The notes below the pieces were generated by a model. That model ran no database searches. It saw only the letters and a list, made by a program, of their open reading frames with translations, and was not told the DNA's origin. Positions 8,265 to 19,403 of a stretch of 26,704 bases of DNA are shown here, piece by piece. The DNA is from Streptococcus pseudopneumoniae ATCC BAA-960 = CCUG 49455 (lineage in GTDB: Bacteria; Bacillota; Bacilli; Lactobacillales; Streptococcaceae). Position numbers and translations under genes: made by a program. Position 1 is the first letter of the stretch. Each line of letters begins with the position of its first letter. The DNA lies in assembly GCF_002087075.1 (NCBI RefSeq), contig NZ_MWSM01000040.1, positions 32,586 through 59,289 on the forward strand, read 5' to 3'.

Positions 8265-9299
8265 TTATAGTTTAAAGGTTGCTACACCGAGGATAGAACG
8301 ATTTAAGTTTCTAAGAATTTGAAGACTTTGTTCAAATTTCTTATAACGAGTCACTCCGTACTCTTCAACAAGAAGGACTGTATCTCTTTCCAAAAGAGAT
8401 GATACATCCTGTAAATCTACAAAATGCATTCCTTTTAAAGCCTCTTGACTCTGTTTCAATTTATCTAGGATAGCTTTATTTGAGCTAACGATTGTTAATT
8501 CTTGTCCAGCATTTTTGTATGACAAGACATCTGCTAGGTTAGCAATTGTTGTAATCTCTGTTACAAAATCAATTTGATACTGAGAAAAATCACCTGCTCT
8601 ATTGATTGTTGGATTAAAGAGATAAATCAATACATTCCCCATCACAACCAAAATCACACAAACTACTCCAATAACAGCTAAACGGAGAATCAAGTTTTTC
8701 ACATTCAATCCAAGTGCTGTCTCACCATTTGCATTCAATTCTTTAGAGTTGATGGTTTCCAATTTTTCAATTTTTACATTTGCAAAAGTGTGTTTAAATT
8801 TCTCAATCAATCCATCAATTTTTCGCTCTAACAAATCATTAGCATCTTTACTTGATGTCAAAATTTTCACACCAACCCCTGCATCGTCAATCATATAGTA
8901 GACGGTCAATTTTTTCCACCAATAATCATTCGTTGAATTTTTCAAGGTTGTTTCTGTCGTGTCTAATTCACTGGCAATTTTTTTCAACTCACTGGGTTCT
9001 ACATCATTGAAAAGATAAGCTCCATTCAAATTCCCATCAATCAATTTCCCATAAAAATCACTATAACCACCAATTTGATGATTCAAAATTGTTTTAGCTG
9101 AGTCTTCTGGAGGAGTGATTTTATAGCTAAGATAAGTTGAATAACTTGTTGTATCTTTGACAGTGTTTTTATTCCTAACTGCTTTAATTGTAAATGGTAC
9201 AGCAATGAGAGCAAATAAAGCGATGAGAGCTAAAATATTTGCTTTTCGTTTTTTGTAAAGATTTGCAAATAAATCAGCTACTGAATAATGTTCAAACAT
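8265..9299 (-). CDS. tarQ: Wzz-like chain-length partner of the teichoic acid polymerase
   Basis: A 344-residue protein with two membrane helices (~21-41 and ~202-228) flanking an extracytoplasmic domain, the topology of Wzz/CpsC-type polysaccharide co-polymerases. A Pro-containing stretch (FNPTINRAGDF) follows the second helix, as is common in that family. The C-terminal ~100 residues are cytoplasmic. Their last part (DTVLLVEEYGVTRYKKF, then ILGVATF) resembles the end of CpsD/Wzc-type tyrosine kinase domains, but no Walker A is present. The gene overlaps tarP by 8 bases and has an AAAGGAG site. The equivalent pneumococcal pair is named TarP/TarQ; I use the symbol on position and topology, not on a search. 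It probably sets or assists teichoic acid chain length. Confidence 0.72.
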   Translation of the reverse strand: MFEHYSVADLFANLYKKRKANILALIALFALIAVPFTIKAVRNKNTVKDTTSYSTYLSYKITPPEDSAKTILNHQIGGYSDFYGKLIDGNLNGAYLFNDVEPSELKKIASELDTTETTLKNSTNDYWWKKLTVYYMIDDAGVGVKILTSSKDANDLLERKIDGLIEKFKHTFANVKIEKLETINSKELNANGETALGLNVKNLILRLAVIGVVCVILVVMGNVLIYLFNPTINRAGDFSQYQIDFVTEITTIANLADVLSYKNAGQELTIVSSNKAILDKLKQSQEALKGMHFVDLQDVSSLLERDTVLLVEEYGVTRYKKFEQSLQILRNLNRSILGVATFKL

Positions 9300-10761
9300 G
9301 ATTTTTTTCTCCTTTGTTTAGTAGATACTGGTTCTCTTTTGTAAGCATTTTTGCTACAAATATAATCACAAGAACAATTCCCCAGAATTGCATTGTAAAT
9401 AAATTGAAGAAACTTTCTGAAAAGCTACTTCTAGGCATAAAGAATAGATTATTCAAGATGAGTAAAGACAAGGCAAATAGGATTGTTCTTGAACGATAGG
9501 CTACTTGCAGCATGGCTATAAATAGCATACCGAGTAAGAGACTAAGTAGAAAGACTCCTATCATACCATAGTCTGTATACAACTCCATGATATAACTACT
9601 TCCGATACCATGTCCTTTTAAATATTCCTTGTTCAAAACAAGATAGGACAAATTGTGGGCATAACTATTACTATCAATAGCTAGCTCCACACTATTGGTT
9701 GTATGTTCAAAGGCTTTTCCTCCGAAAATAGCCCCCAAGCTTCCCCTTGCAAAATAATCAAGAACAGGACCAAAAGTAAAATTACGGAAATCTCTGTAAG
9801 GTAGGCTACTGTTAAATAGAAAACCTCGAGCCAGAACGCCAAAACTAGTTCCTTGTTTATAGATAAAGTCAAGTAAGATATCCCAGAAATCTGTATGAGA
9901 AACTTGGACATTATCCCGTACATAATTGAGTACTCCCATCGCTAACATGAGAATAGGAGAACCTACAAAAATCGCTAACTTTTCTTTAAACCCAATCCAT
10001 TTTCCTTTTTCAGTTTGCTCCCGCATAAAGTAATAAACAAAAGCAAATAAAATACTTAAAATAAAGGGATTTCGTGTCCCAATTGCCAAATGAATAGTAT
10101 TAGCTGCAATAAAGGAGACAAGCACTGCTGTGGCCTGCAATTTCTTTGGCTTGGTTGCCAGATACATACACATTGCATAGACCGTAAAGGTAGACAAAAT
10201 GTAGGTAAAATAAGGCAGTTTACTTTCAAAATTTGCATAGTAGGCATAGTAGGAAGTCTGCAAACGATACAAGAGCCGTTCAAATAACCGAATGAAATAG
10301 AAAGGATAGGTTAGAAGAAAAACTCCTAGTGATACAAAGCGTAACCGCTTGATATAAACCTCTTTTAGAGAATTTCCTATATTTGCTACTTTTATTTTCT
10401 TCCTAGCTATGAAGTAACGAGCCAGAATGCCTCCTGTGGTCAAGCCCAGAATCGAAACCATGACAACTATAAAGGCAAAACGATAGGCTATTGGATGATA
10501 GGTATCCAAAGCACCATCCCTAAAATAATCAATGGTCGGTCTTGATACCAGAAATACAAAAATGGTTAAATAGAAAATAAAATGGATTAAGTAATACTTG
10601 ATATCATTCCAACAAGCAATTAAGCTACTAACCAACAAGAACAATAAAGTAGAAAGTAAGCTAACATTATTATTATTAAACAGATACACAATTCCACTTA
10701 CTAGCGTCAAGGCATAACTGACTATGGTCAAACTAAATAATAATCGTTTCCCATCAATCAC
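9292..10761 (-). CDS. tarP: Teichoic acid repeat-unit polymerase, Wzy-like
   Basis: A 489-residue polytopic membrane protein with about 12 hydrophobic helices and one large loop (~281-397) before the last helices. This is the layout of O-antigen/Wzy polymerases, with a family-like segment GHGIGSSYIMELYTDYG near 383-399. It probably joins lipid-linked phosphocholine teichoic acid repeats on the outer face of the membrane. The start is GTG (10761) behind GGGGGTGA. It overlaps tarQ by 8 bases and follows the GT2 gene by 15. Function is inferred from topology and from its place between licD-type glycosyltransferase genes and a Wzz-like gene; primary sequence is poorly conserved in such polymerases. 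Confidence 0.78.
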   Translation of the reverse strand: MIDGKRLLFSLTIVSYALTLVSGIVYLFNNNNVSLLSTLLFLLVSSLIACWNDIKYYLIHFIFYLTIFVFLVSRPTIDYFRDGALDTYHPIAYRFAFIVVMVSILGLTTGGILARYFIARKKIKVANIGNSLKEVYIKRLRFVSLGVFLLTYPFYFIRLFERLLYRLQTSYYAYYANFESKLPYFTYILSTFTVYAMCMYLATKPKKLQATAVLVSFIAANTIHLAIGTRNPFILSILFAFVYYFMREQTEKGKWIGFKEKLAIFVGSPILMLAMGVLNYVRDNVQVSHTDFWDILLDFIYKQGTSFGVLARGFLFNSSLPYRDFRNFTFGPVLDYFARGSLGAIFGGKAFEHTTNSVELAIDSNSYAHNLSYLVLNKEYLKGHGIGSSYIMELYTDYGMIGVFLLSLLLGMLFIAMLQVAYRSRTILFALSLLILNNLFFMPRSSFSESFFNLFTMQFWGIVLVIIFVAKMLTKENQYLLNKGEKNHV

Positions 10762-10776
10762 TTGGTCACCCCCGTT

Positions 10777-11763
10777 CTAATGTAATTTTTTAGATTTTTC
10801 AATATTTTTCAGTAATAAGAATCGATATAAGGAAATATTTATGAATAGGGCCAAAGCACTAATTCTTCTCCCCTTACGGAAAATTGGATTCCTAGAAATA
10901 GCAAAGGCATGGCCTTTTAAAAAACGATGAATCTGAGAATAGGCTTCAAACTGTTTATACTGATCATCTAGCAACATCTTATCCAGAATAAAGAAGTGGG
11001 CATAGGCCAATCTGAAAAAAGCGACCTCTTTCAAGTCAGGATAGTTTTTCACAACTTCATTATAAAACTTTTGGTAGATATCAATATAGGCTAAATCCTT
11101 CTCTGCATAGGGTTTGGTCGTAATACTATCCCCTCTATGGAAATAGTAATAATAGGGTTTAGTATTAACCACATACTTCTTGGCCAACTTGATTAAATCA
11201 AAATGGTAATAGGCATCTTCGTAAATCAACCCCTTAGAAAAGGATAGGGCAGTTGCAATCTGTCTCTTGATTAGCTTATTGCAAATCGTCCCAGGTATTT
11301 TTTCACCTATGAGGTATTCCTTTAGAAATGTTTGAGAATCACAGACAAAATAGTCATCCTGATTGGCTGACTGTGGGCTTTCATCATTAGCATAGACATT
11401 CATGACACCACAGCTCGAAACATCCGCATCTTCTTGAACTAATTGCTCATATAAGCTCTGAATCATTTCTGGATGGATATAATCATCTGAGTCAATAAAA
11501 ATCAGATAATCCCCGTGAGCCTGCTTCATCCCATCATTTCGTGCTTGCGACAATCCTTCGTTCTTTTTATGAAGCACTGACACCCTGTCATCTTGTTCAG
11601 CGATTGAATCACACAAGCGACCACTTTCATCTGTTGCACCATCATCAACAAGAATAATTTCCAGATTTTGATAGGTCTGCTTCTGAATGGAAGCTATCGA
11701 TTTTTCTAGGTACTGCGCCACATTATAGACTGGCACAATCACACTAATTAATGCAGTTTCCAT
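10777..11763 (-). CDS. GT2 family glycosyltransferase (teichoic acid cluster)
   Basis: A 328-residue GT-A fold transferase. The start ISVIVPVYN (6-14), VDDGATD (39-45) and IFIDSDDY (88-95) are the nucleotide-sugar and metal-binding motifs, with Asp40/41 and the Asp91-x-Asp93-Asp94 cluster. There is no strong membrane helix, so it should work on the inner membrane face. It begins 1 base after the GT4 stop, within the licD3-GT4-GT2-tarP-tarQ operon. The likely job is to add a sugar (probably GalNAc, as known for pneumococcal teichoic acid repeats) to the lipid-linked unit. Donor and acceptor cannot be read from the sequence. Confidence 0.9.
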   Translation of the reverse strand: METALISVIVPVYNVAQYLEKSIASIQKQTYQNLEIILVDDGATDESGRLCDSIAEQDDRVSVLHKKNEGLSQARNDGMKQAHGDYLIFIDSDDYIHPEMIQSLYEQLVQEDADVSSCGVMNVYANDESPQSANQDDYFVCDSQTFLKEYLIGEKIPGTICNKLIKRQIATALSFSKGLIYEDAYYHFDLIKLAKKYVVNTKPYYYYFHRGDSITTKPYAEKDLAYIDIYQKFYNEVVKNYPDLKEVAFFRLAYAHFFILDKMLLDDQYKQFEAYSQIHRFLKGHAFAISRNPIFRKGRRISALALFINISLYRFLLLKNIEKSKKLH

Positions 11764-11764
11764 G

Positions 11765-12868
11765 CTACTCCTCTAATAGTTTTTCTACTTGTTCGATTTG
11801 TTTTGTAATTGTAAATTGTTGAATGAATTGGCTAGCCTCATCGACATCAAAGTTTGAGGCAGAAGTCATGTAATTAGTAATCGCCTGAGCTGCCTCTTGA
11901 TTGCTCTCAATGATTTGTCCAAATCGTCCTTCTTGGGATAATTCCTCAGCCCCTCCAACGTCCGTAGAGATAAAAGGGAGTCCCAGACTCAAGGCCTCCA
12001 CATACACTCCAGGAAAACCTTCTTGTTTAGACATAGACAAGAGAACTTTCGTCTGAGATAGATACTGATAAGGATTTTTTTGATAACCAAGGAAATGTAC
12101 ATAGTCCTCAATCCCATACTCTTTGACTCGTTTTTTCAGTTCCTCTTCCATATCACCAGCCCCGATAAAATAGAGATGATAGTTTTTTCCCTCTTGGTGT
12201 AATAATCGTATCACTTCCACTACACGGTCAGAACCCTTATTTTCCTCAATCCGTCCGATAGTACAGATACTTTGAGGAGCAATCTCGATATCGATCTTCT
12301 CTTGAGATTTTTCTAGAATAGTCTGAAAATCATATCCATTGTAGATTGTCTGTAATTTAGAAGCATAATCTGGATAAACTTCCTTGATAGAATTGCTGGT
12401 CTTTTTTGAAATCCCTACAATTGTATTCGCAGCATCCAACTGGCTTCTATGTGATTCTCTTTTAGAGCTATCCTTAAGAAGTTCTTCAATACTTCCATGA
12501 ATCCAAGATATCTTCTTGACTTCTCTTCTTTTAGAGAACAACAGTGGTGGATTCATAATGGTAAAAGAAACTTCAACATCATAATCATCTTTTACAAGCA
12601 AACGACGAGCCAGTCTTGGAAAATAAATTCTCATTCTCCACAAAAAAGCTCGTAACCATCTGGTTTGGCGATAATCTTGAAGGGATTTTAAAATGCGTAC
12701 ATGCTTTGGAACAGATTCATATCCCTTGTCAAAGTGCTCCATTTCAAGAATATCAATATCATACTTTTCTAGATCCAGATTTGAAACAATGGTTGATAGA
12801 ATCTTCTCTGCACCACCTCCAAGAGAAAAAGACCACATAAAAAATAAGATTTTTTTCTTAGCCACCAT
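11765..12868 (-). CDS. GT4 family glycosyltransferase (teichoic acid cluster)
   Basis: A 367-residue GT-B fold transferase. The N-terminal acceptor domain starts KKKILFFMWSFSLGGGAEK (GGGAEK at 17-22). The C-terminal donor domain has ICTIGRIEENKGSDR and the GT4 EX7E pair Glu283/Glu291 in EGFPGVYVEA, followed by STDVGGAEEL. The start at 12868 is preferred to the open frame's 12922: GGGAGA lies just upstream, and the extra 18 residues would run antisense to family sense inside licD3. It overlaps licD3 by 11 bases. It probably adds a sugar to the phosphocholine teichoic acid repeat unit; the specific sugar is unknown. Confidence 0.9.
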   Translation of the reverse strand: MVAKKKILFFMWSFSLGGGAEKILSTIVSNLDLEKYDIDILEMEHFDKGYESVPKHVRILKSLQDYRQTRWLRAFLWRMRIYFPRLARRLLVKDDYDVEVSFTIMNPPLLFSKRREVKKISWIHGSIEELLKDSSKRESHRSQLDAANTIVGISKKTSNSIKEVYPDYASKLQTIYNGYDFQTILEKSQEKIDIEIAPQSICTIGRIEENKGSDRVVEVIRLLHQEGKNYHLYFIGAGDMEEELKKRVKEYGIEDYVHFLGYQKNPYQYLSQTKVLLSMSKQEGFPGVYVEALSLGLPFISTDVGGAEELSQEGRFGQIIESNQEAAQAITNYMTSASNFDVDEASQFIQQFTITKQIEQVEKLLEE

Positions 12869-13703
12869 ATTCTCCCTTGTATTCTGTATAAGACTTATCC
12901 ATATCAGCGATGACAGCATCATGATGCGGTACCTGCTTGTCTGCTGGTGGAGGCGTCATATAATCCCCAAAAGCAGTTCTGAGATAGACATCATAGCCGA
13001 TTGGAATAGGCATCTCTGTTCCTTCAAATGGCAAGAAAAGATTGTCTTCAAAAGATGTGATTGGGTACTTGTTTCTCATGTAGCCAGGACCTGAGCATAA
13101 TTCTGTAATGCCATCACAATCAGCCAAATCATACTTAGTCATTTCTTTCTCAGCTTTTTTCCAGATGCGATAACGGAGAGATTTTGGAGTCAAACCCAGT
13201 AAAATGCGACTTCCCCATTTCATGAGAGCACCATGCTTTTCTGGAATAGTTTGCGCACAAAAGAGTGAATAAATCAAGGCCCAACGAACCTGTTTTTTCC
13301 GCTCAGCTGGATCTTTCGGATAATAATCCAAAGGCAAAACATCCAAGGCCAGACCATGTGGCAAATCCAAATCCTGCTGATAAGGCTTGATACAGGTGGT
13401 TTCCTTGTCACGAATGGTAATAAAAAGATTACGATCAACAAAATCCTTGTAACTCTTTGACAAGAAATAACGTTCATCTGCATAACGAGGCCATAATTCT
13501 GCTAATTTCTCATAATCTTTACGAGGCATAAAAAAGTCTAGGTCGTCGTCCCAAGGAATAAATCCCTTGTTTCGAAGGGTACCAATAGCGCCTCCGCCAC
13601 AGAGATAACAGAGCAAATCATGTTCTTTACAAAAGGCCACAAAATATTCAGCCATCTCCAGACTACGAGCCTGAATTGCTTTTAAATCAGTCATATTGTT
13701 CAT
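12858..13703 (-). CDS. licD3: LicD family phosphotransferase
   Basis: A 281-residue LicD protein. The motif GGGAIGTLRNKGFIPWDDDLD (36-56), with the acidic triplet Asp52-54 and Asp56, is the nucleotidyltransferase-fold active site of this family. LicD proteins move phosphocholine or other phospho-groups from a CDP donor to teichoic acid sugars. In pneumococcus a third licD lies at this place in the genome, beside the same transferases; the symbol rests on that recollection. It is the first gene of the cluster, with an extended -10 promoter 24 bases upstream and a weak AGAAAG site. Met4 is an alternative start. Whether it still transfers phosphocholine is not shown by the sequence. Confidence 0.88.
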   Translation of the reverse strand: MNNMTDLKAIQARSLEMAEYFVAFCKEHDLLCYLCGGGAIGTLRNKGFIPWDDDLDFFMPRKDYEKLAELWPRYADERYFLSKSYKDFVDRNLFITIRDKETTCIKPYQQDLDLPHGLALDVLPLDYYPKDPAERKKQVRWALIYSLFCAQTIPEKHGALMKWGSRILLGLTPKSLRYRIWKKAEKEMTKYDLADCDGITELCSGPGYMRNKYPITSFEDNLFLPFEGTEMPIPIGYDVYLRTAFGDYMTPPPADKQVPHHDAVIADMDKSYTEYKGEYGG

Positions 13704-13726
13704 TATTCTTTCTATCGTATCGTTTC

Positions 13727-13735
13727 ATTATACCA
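13727..13735 (-). promoter_or_regulatory. Extended -10 promoter of the licD3 cluster
   Basis: On the minus strand this reads TGGTATAAT, a perfect extended -10 element, 23 bases before the licD3 ATG. No recognisable -35 lies 16-18 bases upstream. It sits just after the terminator of the preceding aro-psr operon, so the cluster is an independent transcription unit. Confidence 0.8.
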
Positions 13736-13767
13736 CAAACAAGGGGTGAAAATCTATTGCAGACTGT

Positions 13768-13818
13768 AAAAAATCAAAGCCTGACTGCTATCCAAATAGC
13801 TATCAAACTTTGATTTTT
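13768..13818 (-). terminator. Terminator of the aro-psr operon
   Basis: AAAAATCAAAG pairs with CTTTGATTTTT (11 bp), with an inner stem GCTAT-TTGG-ATAGC and a TTGA/TCAG pairing. On the minus strand it is followed by a run of T. It is separated from the psr stop codon by the BOX element at 13825-13978, so the BOX is transcribed as 3' untranslated RNA. Confidence 0.85.
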
Positions 13819-13824
13819 CTGTCT

Positions 13825-13978
13825 TATACTCTTCGAAAATCTCTTCAAACCACGTCAGCTTCACCTTGCCGTAGGTATAGGTAACTGACTTCGTCAGTCT
13901 TATCTACAACCTCAAAACTGTGTTTTTAGCAGCCTGCGGCTAGCTTCCTAGTTTGCACTTTAATTTTCATTGAGTATT
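13825..13978 (+). repeat. BOX element after psr (full A-B-C)
   Basis: The most complete copy, 154 bases. boxA includes CACGTCAGCTTCACCTTGCC followed by GTAGG, which corresponds to the standard BOX-PCR primer site with a few changes. boxB contains ACTGACTTCGTCAGT and boxC ends CATTGAGTAT. It begins 3 bases past the psr stop, between that stop and its terminator. Confidence 0.92.
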
Positions 13979-13981
13979 ATC

Positions 13982-15256
13982 TTATCTCAAGCCCATTTGA
14001 GCGAGCTTGGTTTGATATTTGTTTTGATCAACCAGCAAGCCCAAGCCTCCATAAACATCATAGGCATCTACCCAGTCACCCAGTTCTGGAATCGTCAATT
14101 TTTCAATACCATTTTTTGCTCCATCCAAAACAGATAAACCGTTTGTTAGGAGGAAAGTATAGGGTACGTTGGTTGAGGTCATAGCAAAAACCTTTCCAAG
14201 AGCTTCAGAACCAGTGAAAAGTTTAGTGGGATCTTTAATTTGCTCTAAAATTGCTGTTAAAACTTGTTGCTGTCTTTTTGTACGGCCGTAATCCGCCTCA
14301 TCATCATCACGGAAACGAGCATAATTGAGCAGGGTCGAGCCATTCATCTGCTGTTTTCCGACTTTAATGGTTTGGGTTGGAGACTCAGTCTCGGTAGCAT
14401 ATAAATCATCTCCGACTGTAGCTTCTGTTAGGGGACGCCCATTCAATGTTGAAAATTGAGCATCAATCGTCACCCCATCAGGGAAAAGCGTGTCAATCGC
14501 TGTGGCAAAGGCCTGGAAATCAACCAAGGCGTAGTACTTAATGTCCAAGTCAAAATTATCTTTCAAGACTTGGCGAACCATTTCTGCCCCTTTTTGCCCC
14601 TCTTGTTCTCCTAACTCGTAGGCTACGTTTAACTTGTTATCTGTCTGTTTTCTACCATTAATCACTTGACTATAACCATCTATATAGACCAAATTATCAC
14701 GCATGAAACTGACTAGCTTCATTTTCTTATCTGAGCCCCCGACATTTAATACCATAATAGAGTCAGTTCGTGTCTCAACACTATTTTGACCGATTCGACC
14801 GTCTGTCCCCATGATCAAAATATTAACTCCATCTCTAGTGTCCTGACCATTAAAGACTTGAACCTGTGCTGCCTTAGCATCAGCAGTTTTCTTTGCGCTA
14901 GCATCTTGGTAACCACGCAAAAACATGAATACCATGGCCAAAGCCACACAGACCAAAAGTGAAAAAATCACCATAAAAATTCGTTTAAGACGGAGCTTCC
15001 GTCTTTTCTTTTTTGGAGGGAAAGAGAGTGCTTGTGATTTGGATTGTGAGCGACTCCGGTTCGCATAGCTTGGTAAGTCAACCTGCTCTTCTCTTTCTTG
15101 TTCCAAGCTAGAGCTACTATTTCCCCTAGCAAGAGTTAGCTTTTCTTGCAAATAGGCAAACTCATTTTTTTCTCTCTCATTGAGATAATGAATATTTTTT
15201 AGCAAATAATCATAACGCAACTGCTCATGATGACTTAAGGGATTTTCTTTACTCAT
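13982..15256 (-). CDS. psr: LytR-CpsA-Psr (LCP) family cell wall polymer transferase
   Basis: LCP proteins move anionic glycopolymers from a lipid carrier to peptidoglycan on the outer membrane face. The 424-residue protein has a long charged cytoplasmic N-terminus (1-91; Ser-rich at ~44-75, basic KKKRRKLRLKR just before the membrane), one membrane helix (~92-114) and an outer LCP domain (~140-400). Key residues visible are Asp152/Arg154 (GTDGR), Arg163/Asp165 (TRTDS), Arg186/Asp187 (FMRDN), Arg315/Arg317 (YARFRDDD) and Arg325. It overlaps pheA by 4 bases, so it is the last gene of the aromatic operon, yet it sits next to the teichoic acid cluster. Its polymer substrate (capsule or wall teichoic acid) is not fixed by sequence. 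Confidence 0.92.
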   Translation of the reverse strand: MSKENPLSHHEQLRYDYLLKNIHYLNEREKNEFAYLQEKLTLARGNSSSSLEQEREEQVDLPSYANRSRSQSKSQALSFPPKKKRRKLRLKRIFMVIFSLLVCVALAMVFMFLRGYQDASAKKTADAKAAQVQVFNGQDTRDGVNILIMGTDGRIGQNSVETRTDSIMVLNVGGSDKKMKLVSFMRDNLVYIDGYSQVINGRKQTDNKLNVAYELGEQEGQKGAEMVRQVLKDNFDLDIKYYALVDFQAFATAIDTLFPDGVTIDAQFSTLNGRPLTEATVGDDLYATETESPTQTIKVGKQQMNGSTLLNYARFRDDDEADYGRTKRQQQVLTAILEQIKDPTKLFTGSEALGKVFAMTSTNVPYTFLLTNGLSVLDGAKNGIEKLTIPELGDWVDAYDVYGGLGLLVDQNKYQTKLAQMGLR

Positions 15257-16097
15257 CTTCTCTCCTTTCCATGGTCTGATATTGGATAAATAGGATAGGC
15301 ACCCAGAATTTTATACTGGATTCCAATCGCTTCTAATTCTTTTTGGGCAAAGTGGACCAAGTCCTTATCGGTATAATCCACATCGATAATGAAAAAGTAT
15401 TCACCCAGTGCTGTCTTGAGTGGACGACTTTCAATTTTTGTCAAGTCAATTCCTCGCCAAGCAAAGGTCGACAGGGCCTTATAAAGTGCACCTGGAAGGT
15501 TGTCAGGTAATGTCAAGGCCAAACTCATCTTTTCAGTTTGTGCTTGCAAGGGAATAGAAGGCTTTTCAGCTCCTAGAACCCAGAAACGTGTGAAATTGGC
15601 TTCCATTTCCTGAATATCCTCGGCAATCAGTTCCAATCCATATTCTTCAGCAGAACTTCTAGGTGCAACTGCTGCAAAGGGCTGGTCTGGATGTTCGGAA
15701 ATAAAACGGGCCGCATAAGCTGTACTAGCTGTTACCTCGATTTGAGCCTCTGGATATTGTTCATCGATGAATTTCTTTCCTTGAGCCAAGGCCTGTGGAT
15801 GTGAAAAAATCTTTTCAATCTTAGTATGGCCTGGAACCACCATCAACTGCTGATGAATAGGCTGAACGATTTCTGCTACTGCTTGGATGTGAGCCTGATG
15901 AAAAAGATAGTCCAAGGTTTCATGAACACTACCCTCAATAGAGTTTTCAACTGGCACCACAGAATAGTCCACTAATCCTTGCTCATAAGCCTTGATGACA
16001 TCTGTAATGTTGGCAAAAGCCTGCAATTCCTCATTAGGAAAAGCTGTCTGCACAACATGGTGTGAAAATGATCCCTTGGGACCTAGATAAGCAATTT

Positions 16098-16101
<4 letters not shown>
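15253..16101 (-). CDS. pheA: Prephenate dehydratase
   Basis: Converts prephenate to phenylpyruvate for phenylalanine synthesis. The 282-residue protein is the monofunctional form without a chorismate mutase domain. The catalytic domain (~1-180) starts with IAYLGPKGSFSH and includes the catalytic-site TRFWVL (171-176). The C-terminal ACT domain has GALYKAL (205-211) and ESRPLK (224-229), the two segments that bind phenylalanine in feedback inhibition. It overlaps aroK by 4 bases and psr by 4 bases, and GAGGAA precedes the ATG. Confidence 0.97.
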
Positions 16102-18280
<2,179 letters not shown>

Positions 18281-18290
18281 GATTTTCTCC

Positions 18291-19394
18291 TTATTTGATG
18301 ACGACTGTGTAGTCGGTATTTTCTGTTATGAGATGCTCGGCTCGTTCCAAGTCTTGAGCATTTTTAAATGAAATTTGTAGGATTCCGTGAATATCTTCAC
18401 GATTTTCCTCGTTGATGTGGATGTTAACCAAGGAAGTTCCACGTAGCAGTTCCAAAATCCGCAGGATGACATCTTCTTCATCAGGAACGTCAACATAGAG
18501 GTCGTAAGAGCTATCCACACCACCACGCTTATGGATTTCCATGGTCTGGCGTTGTTCACGCGCTTGGTTAAAAAAGTTCCAAATTTGCTCTTCATCCCCC
18601 TTACTAATGGCCTGACCAATCGCTTCCAAACGTTCCTTAAAATCCTCAATTCGGTCTAAAATAGTCTCACGATTGGACAAGAGAATAGAGGTCCACATAC
18701 CCGGCTCGCTTTCCGCAATTCGGGTCATATCTCGAAAACCACCGGCCGCAAAGCGCCTTACCATCTCATGTTCTTGAGCATAGACCGCAGTCTGCTCCAT
18801 GAGACTAGAAGCCAGAATATGAGGGAAATGGCTAATCTGAGAAGTCACACAATCATGCTCCTGGGCATCAATCTCGATAAAACGAGCATGAAGACCTGAA
18901 AGCAGATCCTTCATTTCCTTAAGCGTGTCCTGACTTGTCAGGCTTGAAGGTGTAAAGATATAATAGGCATTTTCAAAAAGATTGACATCCGCAGAAGCAG
19001 CCCCTGTCTTGTGACTACCAGCCATGGGATGGGCTCCGACAAAGCGAACAGACTTGCCAGCTAAATAGTTCTCCGCCGCATCTACAATGGCTGACTTAGT
19101 CGAACCAGCATCTGAAATAATGACACCTTCTTTCAAGTCCAAGTTGGCCAACTCCTTAATAAAGGAAATGGTTTGTTTGATTGGCAAGCTGAGAATGATG
19201 ATATCTGCCAAAGGAGCAAAACTGGCAAAATCATCCGTTGCACGGTCAATCATGCCTTCTTTCAAGGCAATATCTCTCGAAGCTTGACTGCGATTATACC
19301 CTAAAATTTCATAATCTGGATGATCGCGTTTGATACCAAGCGCCATAGAGGCACCAATCAAACCAAGACCTGCGATATAGATTGTTTTTGCCAT
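18291..19394 (-). CDS. tyrA: Prephenate dehydrogenase
   Basis: Oxidises and decarboxylates prephenate to 4-hydroxyphenylpyruvate for tyrosine synthesis. The 367-residue protein has an N-terminal Rossmann domain with GLGLIGAS (9-16), then [13 protein letters not shown] (120-132) and the helical catalytic part with SHFPH (188-192). A C-terminal ACT domain (~297-367) suggests feedback control by tyrosine (family inference). It lies 9 bases after aroC, behind AGGAG. Confidence 0.96.
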   Translation of the reverse strand: MAKTIYIAGLGLIGASMALGIKRDHPDYEILGYNRSQASRDIALKEGMIDRATDDFASFAPLADIIILSLPIKQTISFIKELANLDLKEGVIISDAGSTKSAIVDAAENYLAGKSVRFVGAHPMAGSHKTGAASADVNLFENAYYIFTPSSLTSQDTLKEMKDLLSGLHARFIEIDAQEHDCVTSQISHFPHILASSLMEQTAVYAQEHEMVRRFAAGGFRDMTRIAESEPGMWTSILLSNRETILDRIEDFKERLEAIGQAISKGDEEQIWNFFNQAREQRQTMEIHKRGGVDSSYDLYVDVPDEEDVILRILELLRGTSLVNIHINEENREDIHGILQISFKNAQDLERAEHLITENTDYTVVIK

Positions 19395-19403
19395 AGGAAC
19401 TCC

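Noticed and set aside
12693..13094. 133-codon plus-strand open frame
   Set aside because: Spans the antisense of the licD3/GT4 junction, with no start signal and no recognisable domain.
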